Source: Pseudomonas marginalis (GTDB taxonomy: Bacteria; Pseudomonadota; Gammaproteobacteria; Pseudomonadales; Pseudomonadaceae). Taken from it: a stretch of 64,000 nt of DNA. The notes below the pieces were generated by a model that did no database searches, was not told the DNA's origin, and was given only the letters and a program-made list of their open reading frames with translations. Within the stretch, counting starts at the first letter, position 1. Each line of letters begins with the position of its first letter. The stretch lies in contig NZ_FNSU01000003.1 of the NCBI RefSeq assembly GCF_900105325.1, forward strand, positions 3,485,501 through 3,549,500. Direction: 5' to 3'. This document shows positions 46,185 to 54,849 of the stretch, one piece after another. Made by a program: the position numbers and the translations under genes.

Positions 46185-47480
46185 ATGCTGGAAAAGCTGT
46201 TTCAACTCAAGGCACACAACACCAACGTGCGCACCGAGATCCTCGCGGGCATCACGACATTCCTGGCCATGGCCTACATCCTGTTCGTGAACCCGAGCAT
46301 CCTCGGCGAGACCGGCATGGACAAGGGCGCGGTATTTGTCGCGACCTGCCTGGCGGCGGCCATCGGTTCGACCGTGATGGGCCTGATCGCCAACTACCCG
46401 ATCGCGCTGGCACCGGGCATGGGCCTCAACGCCTTCTTTACCTACACCGTGGTGTTGCACATGGGCCACACCTGGCAGGTTGCGCTGGGTGCGGTATTCA
46501 TTTCGGCGGTGCTGTTCTTCCTGCTGTCGATCTTCCGTATCCGTGAGTGGATCATCAACAGCATTCCCCTGCCCCTGCGTTCGGCGATTGCCGCCGGTAT
46601 CGGCCTGTTCCTGGCACTGATCGCCCTGCACAACGCCGGGATCGTGGTCGGCAACCCCAACACCCTGGTGGGCATGGGCGACCTGACCAAGCCGGCGCCT
46701 ATCCTGGCCATCCTCGGCTTCATGCTGATCGTTGCGCTGGAAGCCCTGGCCGTACGCGGCGCGGTGCTGATCGGCATCCTGGCGGTGACCATCGTCTCCA
46801 TTCTGCTGGGCGTCACCGCGTTTGGTGGCGTGATGTCGATGCCGCCGTCCCTGGCCCCGACTTTCCTGCAGTTGGATATCAAGGGCGCGCTGGACATCGG
46901 CCTGGTCAGCGTGATCTTCGCCTTCCTGTTCGTCGACCTGTTCGACAACTCCGGCACCCTGATCGGCGTGGCCAAGCGCGCCGGGCTGATGGGCAAGGAC
47001 GGCCACATGCCGAAAATGGGCCGTGCGCTGATCGCCGACAGTACCGCCGCCATGGCCGGTTCCCTGCTGGGTACGTCGACCACCACCAGCTACATCGAAT
47101 CCGCTGCGGGCGTAAGCGCCGGTGGCCGTACCGGCTTGACCGCCATCGTGGTGGCGATCCTGTTCCTGCTGGCGCTGTTCTTCTCGCCGCTGGCCGCCAG
47201 CGTACCGGCCTTTGCTACCGCGCCGGCGCTGCTGTTCGTCGCCGTATTGATGACCTCAGGCCTGGCCGAAATCGACTGGGATGACATTACCGTTGCAGCG
47301 CCGGTGGTGATCACCGCCCTGGCGATGCCCTTCACTTACTCCATCGCCAACGGCATTGCCTTCGGTTTCATCGCCTGGACCGCCATCAAGCTGCTTTCGG
47401 GCCGCTACCGTGAGCTCAACCCGGCACTGGTGATTCTGTCGATTCTGTTCGTGATCAAGCTGGGCTGGTTCAACGCATGA
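46185..47480 (+). CDS. NCS2-family purine (adenine/guanine/hypoxanthine) permease
   Basis: A 431-residue polytopic permease of the AzgA/PbuG branch of NCS2. Key motifs: TEILAGITTFLAMAYILFVNP at the N-terminus, GMGLNAFFTY near residue 80 in the substrate site, FLFVDLFDNSGTLIGVAKRAG near 248, and GTSTTTSYIESAAG near 300. Twelve to fourteen membrane segments are expected. It imports purine bases by proton symport. Its stop overlaps the trmA start by four bases, so the genes are cotranslated. A 16-bp palindrome lies in the leader; no purine riboswitch was seen. Confidence 0.93.
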   Translation: MLEKLFQLKAHNTNVRTEILAGITTFLAMAYILFVNPSILGETGMDKGAVFVATCLAAAIGSTVMGLIANYPIALAPGMGLNAFFTYTVVLHMGHTWQVALGAVFISAVLFFLLSIFRIREWIINSIPLPLRSAIAAGIGLFLALIALHNAGIVVGNPNTLVGMGDLTKPAPILAILGFMLIVALEALAVRGAVLIGILAVTIVSILLGVTAFGGVMSMPPSLAPTFLQLDIKGALDIGLVSVIFAFLFVDLFDNSGTLIGVAKRAGLMGKDGHMPKMGRALIADSTAAMAGSLLGTSTTTSYIESAAGVSAGGRTGLTAIVVAILFLLALFFSPLAASVPAFATAPALLFVAVLMTSGLAEIDWDDITVAAPVVITALAMPFTYSIANGIAFGFIAWTAIKLLSGRYRELNPALVILSILFVIKLGWFNA

Positions 47481-48556
47481 CTTTTGACGCCACACGCTAC
47501 ACCGCTCAACTGCAAGACAAGGTCACGCGCTTGCGTGACCTGTTGGCACCGTTCGACGCACCCGAGCCGCAGGTCTTCGAGTCGCCTCTGCAGAACTTCC
47601 GCCTGCGGGCGGAGTTCCGCTTGTGGCGCGAAGGCGGTGAACGCCACTACGCGATGTTTTCCCAGGACGACAAGCGCACGCCGATCCTGATCGAAGAATT
47701 CCCCATCGCCAGCCAGCGCATCAACCAGTTGATGCCGCAGCTCAAGGCCGCCTGGCAAGCCAGCGCCGCCCTGAGCCACAAGCTGTTCCAGGTGGAGTTC
47801 CTCACCACCCTGGCCGGCGACGCGATGATCACCCTGTGTTATCACCGCCCGCTGGACGATCACTGGCACACCGCGGCGAATAAGCTGGCGGCTGATTTGA
47901 ATGTGAGCATCATCGGCCGCTCCAAGGGCAAGCGCGATGTGATCGGCCACGACTACGTGGTGGAAAAACTCGACGTCGGCGGCCGCACCTTCAGCTACCG
48001 TCAACCCGAAGGCGCGTTCACCCAGCCCAACGGCACGGTGAACCAGAAGATGCTCAACTGGGCATACGAAGCCTTGGGCGATCGCCCGGATGACTTGCTG
48101 GAGCTGTATTGCGGCAACGGCAACTTCACCCTGCCCCTGGCCACCCGTGTGCGTAAAGTGCTGGCTACCGAGATCAGCAAGACCTCGGTAAATGCGGCCC
48201 TGAGCAACCTCGATGAAAACGCGGTGGGTAACGTCACCCTGGTGCGCCTCTCCGCCGAAGAGCTCACCGAAGCGCTGAACGAAGTGCGCCCATTCCGCCG
48301 CCTGCACGGCATCGACCTCAAAAGCTACGAATTCGGTAGCGTGTTCGTCGACCCGCCCCGCGCCGGCATGGACCCGGACACCTGCGAACTGACCCGGCGC
48401 TTCGACAACATCCTGTACATCTCCTGTAACCCGGAGACGCTGGCAGCCAATATTGCGCAACTGCATGACACCCACCGCATTACCCAGTGTGCGATGTTTG
48501 ACCAGTTCCCGTGGACGCACCATATGGAATCCGGGGTGTTATTGACCCGGCGGTAA
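47477..48556 (+). CDS. trmA: tRNA (uracil-54-C5)-methyltransferase
   Basis: A 359-residue SAM-dependent methyltransferase that makes ribothymidine at position 54 of tRNA. The SAM motif LELYCGNGNFTLPLA lies near residue 210, the DPPRAGMD motif near 293, and the catalytic Cys in YISCNPETL near 318; a general base Glu lies near the C-terminus (HHMESGVLLTRR). Length agrees with E. coli TrmA (366). It starts within the purine permease stop and converges on the DUF2442 gene with an 18-base overlap of coding regions. Confidence 0.96.
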   Translation: MTFDATRYTAQLQDKVTRLRDLLAPFDAPEPQVFESPLQNFRLRAEFRLWREGGERHYAMFSQDDKRTPILIEEFPIASQRINQLMPQLKAAWQASAALSHKLFQVEFLTTLAGDAMITLCYHRPLDDHWHTAANKLAADLNVSIIGRSKGKRDVIGHDYVVEKLDVGGRTFSYRQPEGAFTQPNGTVNQKMLNWAYEALGDRPDDLLELYCGNGNFTLPLATRVRKVLATEISKTSVNAALSNLDENAVGNVTLVRLSAEELTEALNEVRPFRRLHGIDLKSYEFGSVFVDPPRAGMDPDTCELTRRFDNILYISCNPETLAANIAQLHDTHRITQCAMFDQFPWTHHMESGVLLTRR

Positions 48557-49006
48557 TTCAGCGTCCTCAGGTTCCTTCTTGCGTGGCCGGCCGCCCTTCT
48601 TGCCATTGGCGCGGGCGGCGGCGGATTTGGCAGCGCTGCTCTTGCGACCGTTGCGTGATGCTACCAGGCTGGTAGCCAGGTCCATCAGCGGCTGGCTTGT
48701 GGCGATCAGGCCCGTGATCGAAACATCCAGATCCTGGGCCTCACAGCTAATGGCCTTGCCACCGAAACTGACTTCCAACTGCTGGAAATCTTCCTCTGAA
48801 AACCCTTCGAACTCCGGCAGGCCGGCCACCGGCAACATGACGCGGCTGCCGTCGCTGAAGCCGATGGAGATGCAATCGTTTTCGTAACGCACATTGCTGG
48901 CGTTGGCGTACAGGCGCTTTAGCCTGCGGCCACGGGCGATTGCCTTGTCGACGTCGGCGTCAGTGAGAGGTACATAAGGTATGACTTTGGCTTTTACGAT
49001 TTTCAT
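48539..49006 (-). CDS. DUF2442 protein with basic AT-hook-like tail
   Basis: A 155-residue protein. Residues 35-95 match DUF2442 (VRYENDCISIGFSDGSRVMLP, then LPEFEGFSEEDFQQLEVS). The C-terminal 40 residues are strongly basic, SAAARANGKKGGRPRKKE, with a GRPRK core like an AT hook, so DNA binding is plausible. It starts inside the stop of the DUF4160 gene (four-base overlap), the usual arrangement of these two families, which has been suggested to be a toxin-antitoxin-like pair. It also overlaps the 3' end of trmA by 18 bases. Confidence 0.82.
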   Translation of the reverse strand: MKIVKAKVIPYVPLTDADVDKAIARGRRLKRLYANASNVRYENDCISIGFSDGSRVMLPVAGLPEFEGFSEEDFQQLEVSFGGKAISCEAQDLDVSITGLIATSQPLMDLATSLVASRNGRKSSAAKSAAARANGKKGGRPRKKEPEDAELPPGQ

Positions 49007-49431
49007 AAATTAATCCCTACGCAATCTGGCGCTCTTACCAGATTCAAAATGGTCCGCTGCGCTAAGGCATCGTGCCAGGCGCTTGCGATAACGTAGACAC
49101 CACGTCGAATGACTAACCCTGGAACCAATTCACTGGTGTCCCAGTTCCAGGAATGGTTCTCCAGGCAAACCGTTTGCAGTTTTTCCCACCAAATCCTGCG
49201 CGCCCGTGCCAGATAATGTCGCTGCATGATTACCTCGCGTATTTCCTTCAGAACCGCAGTGGGTGGCCGCCTCCGTTCAGGCTCTACATCCCACAACTCA
49301 ACGTCCCCATCCAAAAAACTGAAACGAAACCGCGCATCCCACCCCTTGCCCCTGACATGCACATGAGGCGGGCAATGCTCGCCCCTGATAAACACCGAGA
49401 TGACATATCCCTTGTAGGCCCCTACTTTCAT
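49003..49431 (-). CDS. DUF4160 protein
   Basis: A 142-residue protein. The first 85 residues match DUF4160: YVISVFIRGEHCPPHVHVRG, a beta segment ARFRFSFLDGDVEL, and a helix ending RARRIWWEKLQ. The conserved HCPPHVHV motif could bind a metal. The last 55 residues (about 88-142) are an extension that is not part of the domain. It is the first gene of a two-gene unit with the DUF2442 gene. A toxin or regulatory role is inference only. Confidence 0.82.
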   Translation of the reverse strand: MKVGAYKGYVISVFIRGEHCPPHVHVRGKGWDARFRFSFLDGDVELWDVEPERRRPPTAVLKEIREVIMQRHYLARARRIWWEKLQTVCLENHSWNWDTSELVPGLVIRRGVYVIASAWHDALAQRTILNLVRAPDCVGINL

Positions 49432-49534
49432 CGTAACCCATCCGTTAGGTTATTTTCCGCCAGGTAACAATTTCCCTCCTGCCACCCGACAACCGGCTCC
49501 ATCGTCTCGAAGCTGTTTCACAGATTAGTAACCA

Positions 49535-49559
49535 CAAAAAACCCGGCGAATGCCGGGTT
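49535..49559 (-). terminator. Terminator of the has operon
   Basis: Stem AACCCGGC / GCCGGGTT with a four-base loop, followed by TTTTTGTGG on the minus strand; nine bases after the hasF stop codon. Confidence 0.88.
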
Positions 49560-49567
49560 GTAACCAC

Positions 49568-50896
49568 TCATGCCGAAGGCTGGAAATACCCCGCCAACGC
49601 CCGCAAGTCCTGCTCACTCAGCAACCCCGCGTAATACTTCAACTGAATCCTGGCCAGCAGATACGCATGTCGCGCATTCGCCAGGTCGCGGCGGGCGGTG
49701 AACAGTTGTTGCTCGGCGTCGAGCACGTCGAGGTTGACCCGCTCACCGCCGCTGACGCTCTTTTTGGTCGCAGTGACCAGCGCGGTGGCGGAGCTGACAG
49801 CCATCTCGTAGGCACGCACTTTCGCCGCGCCACTGGTGTTGAGGTTGAACTGCTTGCGCAGCTCCACCAGCGTCGCCGAGGTATGTGCGTCCAGCTCGTA
49901 TTGGGCCTGGGACAGTTGATTGGCCGCCTGGCGCGTAGAGGCCGATACCGACCCGCCGGCAAACAACGGCAGGCTGACCTGGATACCGACGCTGTTGGTG
50001 TCGTACTTCTGGTTGTAGCTGCTTTCCGAATCGGAGCTGGTCTGGCGGCTGCTGGCGTACAGGCTGACCTTGGGCATGTGCCCGGCGCGTTTGCGCTCGA
50101 CTTCGTAAGAGGCCACGTCCAGCGCGTGGTGCTGGGACTTGAGTTCTGGATTATTGGCCATGGCCAGTTCGCGCCAGGTTTCGAAGCGGTTGGGCTCCAG
50201 GGGCGGGATGTCGAATGGACGGGCCAGGGGTGCCAGCGCTTCGATCTGCAACGGTTGGCCGACAATCGCTTCCAGCTCGCGCAAGGCGCTGTCCTGGGCG
50301 TCCAGCGACTCGATTTCCTCTGCCTGGGCCAGGCTCAAGCGCGCCTGGGTTTCCAGTACATCGGTGCGCGTGCCTTCACCGCCTTTGAGCAGACGATCAT
50401 TGAGTTGCAGGCGTTCGGCATACGCACGTTTCTGCGCACGGCTCAACTCGATGCGTTCCTGCGCCAGCAGCGCCTGGCTGTAGGCGCTGAGCACGCGCAC
50501 GGCCAGTTCCTGGCTCTTGCCGCGAAAACGCTCATCGGCCATCAGCGCCTGAGCCGTGCCTTGACGAAAGCGCGCATAGGCTTCGTAGTCCAGCAACGGT
50601 TGCTGCAAGGTCAGGGTCGAGGCATAGCTGCGGTAATCACGGTCGCTGGTGACATCGCCGACGGCGGTGCTTTGGGTAACTTCGGATTCGTTGCGCGAGT
50701 TGTTATAGCTCCAGGACAGGTTCGGCAATAACGCTGCACGGCCGATCACGCGGTTCTCTTCACCGGCCTCGCGCTCCTGGATGGCGGCCTGGAAGGTCGG
50801 GTCATTGCGCAGGGCGAGGTCGTAGGCGTCGAGCAAACCCAAGGCATGTGCCGCCGGTGTAACGCTCAGGCACAGGGTAAAAAACAGTGCCTTCAT
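49568..50896 (-). CDS. hasF: TolC-family outer-membrane component of the HasA secretion system
   Basis: A 442-residue outer-membrane factor with signal peptide (ends AAHALG) and the two-fold repeat of TolC proteins (LLDAYDLALRNDPTFQAAIQ at the start; second copy near residue 215). It forms the trimeric channel-tunnel for type I secretion. Similar proteins are AprF and HasF. The start codon overlaps the hasE stop by four bases, so HasD, HasE and HasF are made from one message. Earlier genes in the locus show that the substrate is HasA. Confidence 0.92.
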   Translation of the reverse strand: MKALFFTLCLSVTPAAHALGLLDAYDLALRNDPTFQAAIQEREAGEENRVIGRAALLPNLSWSYNNSRNESEVTQSTAVGDVTSDRDYRSYASTLTLQQPLLDYEAYARFRQGTAQALMADERFRGKSQELAVRVLSAYSQALLAQERIELSRAQKRAYAERLQLNDRLLKGGEGTRTDVLETQARLSLAQAEEIESLDAQDSALRELEAIVGQPLQIEALAPLARPFDIPPLEPNRFETWRELAMANNPELKSQHHALDVASYEVERKRAGHMPKVSLYASSRQTSSDSESSYNQKYDTNSVGIQVSLPLFAGGSVSASTRQAANQLSQAQYELDAHTSATLVELRKQFNLNTSGAAKVRAYEMAVSSATALVTATKKSVSGGERVNLDVLDAEQQLFTARRDLANARHAYLLARIQLKYYAGLLSEQDLRALAGYFQPSA

Positions 50897-52218
50897 TCTT
50901 CCACCAAGGCCATGTGGGTACGGTCCAGCAAGGGTTTGAACAGGTAGTTGAGCATCGAACGCTCACCGGTCTTGATGAAGGTTTCCACCGGCATGCCCGG
51001 ACGAATCCGCACGCCGTCCAGTTGTTGCATGCCCGCCGCACTGACCTGGGCGCGCACGGTGTAATAAGGCTCGTCGGTGCGCTCATCGACCTGGCGGTCG
51101 GCGGAGACCAGCGTCACCTCACCGGCCACCCGTGGGGTGGTGGCCTGGTTGAAGGCCGAGAACAGCAACTCCACCGGTAGGCCCGGATGCACTTTGTCGA
51201 TCATTTGCACCGGCACCCGCGCTTCCACCCACAACGCTTCGCCCTGGGGCACGATGTCCATCAGCGCCTGGCCGGGCTTGATCACCCCGCCTTCGGTGTA
51301 CACCTCCAACCCCACCACCACCCCCGAGGCCGGCGCCCGCACCAGGCTGTTGGCCAGTTCGAACTCGGCCGAGGCCAGGCGGTTGCGCAGGTCGTCGCTG
51401 CGGGTGCGGGTCTCGGCCAACTGACCGCGCAGGTCTTTCTGGAAGTCTTCGCCGAGCTGGCGGATGCGCAGGCGCAGTTCCAGAACCTGGCGCTGCAACT
51501 GGCCGATGCGTCCGTAGTCTTCGGCAATCGCGCCGTCGACCTGGGCGTACAGGCGCTCGCTGTCGAGCAGGCGATTGCGCGGGATATAGCCATCACGCGC
51601 CAGCTCGCGCAGGCCTTGCAGTTGTTCATTCAATGCCGCGCGTTGCTGCAGCTTGCTCGCTTGGGAATCCCGCGTGCCACGCAACTGCGCCTCGGCGCCG
51701 GCGATGGTTTCGCGCAGGCCTTGCTGCTCGGTGGCCAGCGCCTGGGCGCGGCTGGTGAACAGTTGCCGTTGCAGATTCAGGGTGTTGGCGGCCTCCGGCT
51801 CGTTGAGCAATTCAGGACCGAAGGTGATGGCGGGCAGACCTTCGCTTTCCGCACTCAAGCGCGCCTCACTGGCCAGGGACGCCAGGTACTGGCTGCGCAG
51901 CGACTGCATCTGCCCGCGCAAGGGCGTCTCCTTCAAGCGCAACAGCACCTGGCCGGCGTTGACCACATCACCGTCACGCACCTCGATACGCTCGACGATG
52001 CCCCCGGCAGGATGCTGCACGGTCTTGCGATGGCCAGAGACCATGACCTTGCCCGACACCGCCACGCCCTTGTCCAGCGGCGCCAACGCGGCCCAGCCGA
52101 TAAATCCGGCAAAGCCGCCGAGCACCAGCCACCAGCCCAGGCGTGAATAGTTTTTGTCATCCAGCGCCAACACCGTGTGAGGGCGGTCGCTGGCCAGCAC
52201 CGGCTTACTCATACTCAT
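50893..52218 (-). CDS. hasE: HlyD-family membrane fusion protein of the HasA secretion system
   Basis: A 441-residue periplasmic adaptor. One membrane helix (about residues 28-48, WWLVLGGFAGFIGWAALAPL) is followed by a lipoyl/barrel half (VSGKVMVSGHRKTVQHPAGG), a long alpha-helical hairpin (about 95-290) and the second half with the HlyD signature (EVTLVSADR). It connects the ABC transporter HasD to HasF. It overlaps hasD and hasF by four bases each. Confidence 0.93.
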   Translation of the reverse strand: MSMSKPVLASDRPHTVLALDDKNYSRLGWWLVLGGFAGFIGWAALAPLDKGVAVSGKVMVSGHRKTVQHPAGGIVERIEVRDGDVVNAGQVLLRLKETPLRGQMQSLRSQYLASLASEARLSAESEGLPAITFGPELLNEPEAANTLNLQRQLFTSRAQALATEQQGLRETIAGAEAQLRGTRDSQASKLQQRAALNEQLQGLRELARDGYIPRNRLLDSERLYAQVDGAIAEDYGRIGQLQRQVLELRLRIRQLGEDFQKDLRGQLAETRTRSDDLRNRLASAEFELANSLVRAPASGVVVGLEVYTEGGVIKPGQALMDIVPQGEALWVEARVPVQMIDKVHPGLPVELLFSAFNQATTPRVAGEVTLVSADRQVDERTDEPYYTVRAQVSAAGMQQLDGVRIRPGMPVETFIKTGERSMLNYLFKPLLDRTHMALVEE

Positions 52219-53951
52219 GCCTGTTTTCCTTCACCGAGGCGGTAGCTCATGCTCAGGGTCGACACCGGTTTGGAGGCTGCCGGTTTCTGCCGCGCCTCCA
52301 GCACCCGCGCCGTCGGACCAAAGGCCTGCAACTGGCCGTCCTTGAGGATCAGCAACTGGTCGGTCAGGCTCAGTACATTGGCTTTGTGGGTAATCAGGAT
52401 CACCGTGCGGCGCTGCTGCTTAAGCTGGGTGATGGCCTGGAGCAGCGCCTGCTCGCCCACTTCGTCAAGGTTGGCGTTGGGCTCATCCAGCACGATCAAC
52501 GCCGGCAGGCCGTACAGCGCACGGGCCAGGGCCACGCGTTGCTTTTGCCCACCGGACAACCCCGCACCGCCCTCCCCCAATTGCGTGTCATAGCCTTGGG
52601 GCAGTTGCAGGATCAGGTCATGTACGCAGGCCATTTGCGCGGCGGCCAGGACGTTGTCGGTATCCAGTTCGGCAAACCGTGCGATGTTGTCGGCGATGCT
52701 GCCGGCGAACAATTGAATGTCCTGGGGCAGGTAGCCGATGTGCGGGCCGAGTTGCTGTTTGTCCCACTGGGCCAGGTCGGCGCCGTCCAGCCGCACCTTG
52801 CCGGCCAGCGGTGCCCAGGCGCCCACCAGCACCCGCGCCAGGGTGGATTTGCCGCATCCGGAAGGTCCGATCACGCCGAGCACTTCACCCGCTGGCAGGT
52901 TGAACCCCAGGTTCACCAGCGCCGGCCGACGGCTGCCGGGGGCGCAGGCGCTGATGTGCTCGACGCTCAACTGGCCCTTGGGCACCGGCAGGCTCATGCG
53001 CGGCGGTCGCGCCGGGTTGGCCGCCAGCAGCTGCGACAAGCGCTCGTAGGCCAGGCGCGCCGAGCCCCATTGTTTCCAGACGCCGATCAATTGGTCGATG
53101 GGGCTCAGCACCCGCCCCATCAGGATCGAGCCGGCAATCATCATCCCCGGCGTGATATCGCCCTGCACCGCCAGCAACGCGCCCAGGCCGAGTACCAGCG
53201 ATTGCAAGGCCAGGCGCACGCCCTTGGACCAGGCGGTGACGGCGGCGGTCTTTTCACTGGCCAGGTTTTGCTCGGCGAGGAACGCCTGGTGCTGGTGGAA
53301 CCAACGCCCGCGCAAGGTGGCGAGCATGCCCATGGCTTCGATGCTGTCGGCATTGCGCAGGTTGGCCGTGGCCTGCTGGCTGGCGTGGATGGACAGTTGG
53401 CTGGCCTCGGCCATCGGCGCCTGGCTGACATGGTGGTTGATCCACGCCAACGCGATCAGCATCACCGCGCCGCCCAGCGCCAGCAGGCCAAGCCAGGGGT
53501 GGAACATGAAGATCACCAGCAGGTACACCGGAAACCACGGCGCATCGAAAAACGCGAACAGCGCCTGGCCGGTGGCGAACTGGCGCAAGGTGGTCAGGTC
53601 ATGCAACGCCTGGCCCGCCGCCTGGGTGCCGCCCTTGAGTTGCGCTTCGAACGCGGCGTCGTAGACCCGCTGGTTCAGGCGCATGTCCATCTGCGTGCCG
53701 AGGCGGATCACCACCTGGCTGCGCACCCACTCCAGCGCGCCCATCAGGCCGAACAGGCCGAGGATCATCAACGTCAGCATGAGCAGGGTCATCTGATTGC
53801 CCGAGGCCAGCACCCGGTCGTACACCTGCAGCATGTACAACGCCGGGGCCAGCATCAGCAGGTTGATCACCGCCGAGAACAGGCCGATGTTGAAGAAGCC
53901 ACTTTTATAGGCCGTGAGGGCGGCCAGGGTTTCGTTGCCGGCGTGGCGCAT
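52215..53951 (-). CDS. hasD: Type I secretion ABC transporter for HasA
   Basis: A 578-residue ABC exporter with a six-helix membrane domain (about 1-310) and an ATPase domain with Walker A GPSGCGKST (about 363), signature LSGGQKQRVALARAL (about 465) and VLDEPNANLD. It has no N-terminal C39-like domain, typical of AprD/HasD/PrtD transporters that recognise an uncleaved C-terminal signal. It follows hasA after 174 bases that contain a stem-loop. Confidence 0.93.
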   Translation of the reverse strand: MRHAGNETLAALTAYKSGFFNIGLFSAVINLLMLAPALYMLQVYDRVLASGNQMTLLMLTLMILGLFGLMGALEWVRSQVVIRLGTQMDMRLNQRVYDAAFEAQLKGGTQAAGQALHDLTTLRQFATGQALFAFFDAPWFPVYLLVIFMFHPWLGLLALGGAVMLIALAWINHHVSQAPMAEASQLSIHASQQATANLRNADSIEAMGMLATLRGRWFHQHQAFLAEQNLASEKTAAVTAWSKGVRLALQSLVLGLGALLAVQGDITPGMMIAGSILMGRVLSPIDQLIGVWKQWGSARLAYERLSQLLAANPARPPRMSLPVPKGQLSVEHISACAPGSRRPALVNLGFNLPAGEVLGVIGPSGCGKSTLARVLVGAWAPLAGKVRLDGADLAQWDKQQLGPHIGYLPQDIQLFAGSIADNIARFAELDTDNVLAAAQMACVHDLILQLPQGYDTQLGEGGAGLSGGQKQRVALARALYGLPALIVLDEPNANLDEVGEQALLQAITQLKQQRRTVILITHKANVLSLTDQLLILKDGQLQAFGPTARVLEARQKPAASKPVSTLSMSYRLGEGKQA

Positions 53952-54076
53952 CTGGGGATTCTCGTGGGGTTGAACGTGCAGCGTCGCCGCGTTGACAGCC
54001 GATACGACGCTGCGCAGAATTCGGCACCGCCGTCGCCGGAAGAGTTAGAAGGCTTGGGCGACGGCGGTGTAATGCA

Positions 54077-54104
54077 GCGAATGGGAGAGCGATCTTCCAT
54101 TCGC
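54077..54104 (-). promoter_or_regulatory. Stem-loop between hasA and hasD
   Basis: GCGAATGG / CCATTCGC with a 12-base loop, about 20 bases after the hasA stop. On the minus strand no T-run follows, so it is more likely an mRNA-stabilising or partial attenuator structure than a full terminator. It would allow more HasA than transporter. Confidence 0.6.
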
Positions 54105-54125
54105 TTTTTTCATGCAGCAGCAGGT

Positions 54126-54746
54126 TCAGGCGGCGAGTGCCCAGTCCTGTGCCACGTCCTGCACGCCCACCAGGGCAACATCGGTGGACACTGCGCTGGC
54201 GTGTGCCGCCAGGCCCGCAGACACTTCGTCGAAGGTGCTGGCAGTGGACAGGCCGAAGTCGTCGAGCAGGTTGTTGAGCACGGTTTCCAGCGCGGCGGTG
54301 TTGCCCTGCATCAAACCGTAGATCACGCTCTGTACGTCGTTGCCAGCCCGGCCGGCGCCCTCGGCGGCGCTCAGGTCGAGGCCGTTGAACGCGACCTTGA
54401 AGTCGCTCAGGGAGAAGTCGCCGCCACTGCCGCCGCCCAGGCCTGTACCCAGTTGCACGTTATCCAGGTCGCCCCACAGGTAGTGGTTCAGGTTGCTGCT
54501 GGCGGGCAACGACGGGTTGAACACATAGTGCAGGCCATTGCCGGTGTCGCTGTCGGCGATGAACGCGTACTCGGAGTTGTTGGCGCCGTGGGTCGAATAC
54601 TGGTCGCCGCTGAGGGTGCCGTTGCTGAAACCGCCGGTGTTGCTGGTGCCGTGCCCTGCAGTGTTGAACCCCACTGCCCAGGAGCTCAGGTAGTCCGATA
54701 CCGACAGAGAACCCAGGCCCGAATCGTAGCTAACAGAAATAGTCAT
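54126..54746 (-). CDS. hasA: Hemophore HasA
   Basis: A 206-residue secreted heme-binding protein. Heme ligands of the family are recognisable: His32 in TAGHGTSN and Tyr74 in GLHYVF, with the helper His88 just before LWGDLD. It has no N-terminal signal peptide; the C-terminal 50 residues form the type I secretion signal and end DVAQDWALAA. HasA takes heme from hemoproteins and hands it to HasR. The mature part is Gly/Ser/Asn-rich as expected. GAGG precedes the ATG. hasR lies 103 bases upstream. Confidence 0.95.
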   Translation of the reverse strand: MTISVSYDSGLGSLSVSDYLSSWAVGFNTAGHGTSNTGGFSNGTLSGDQYSTHGANNSEYAFIADSDTGNGLHYVFNPSLPASSNLNHYLWGDLDNVQLGTGLGGGSGGDFSLSDFKVAFNGLDLSAAEGAGRAGNDVQSVIYGLMQGNTAALETVLNNLLDDFGLSTASTFDEVSAGLAAHASAVSTDVALVGVQDVAQDWALAA

Positions 54747-54849
54747 CGCTAAACCTCGTTAAACAACGTTGTTGATGAGCACGCCGGTGCGGCGCGCCTT
54801 TTTGCCCACCCATGGGCAAAACCGTTGATCAGGTGCCTGTGCACGCTGA

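Noticed and set aside
52143..54752. An 869-residue open frame on the plus strand across hasD and hasA
   Set aside because: The has genes are complete on the minus strand with overlapping start and stop codons; the opposite frame is not protein-like.
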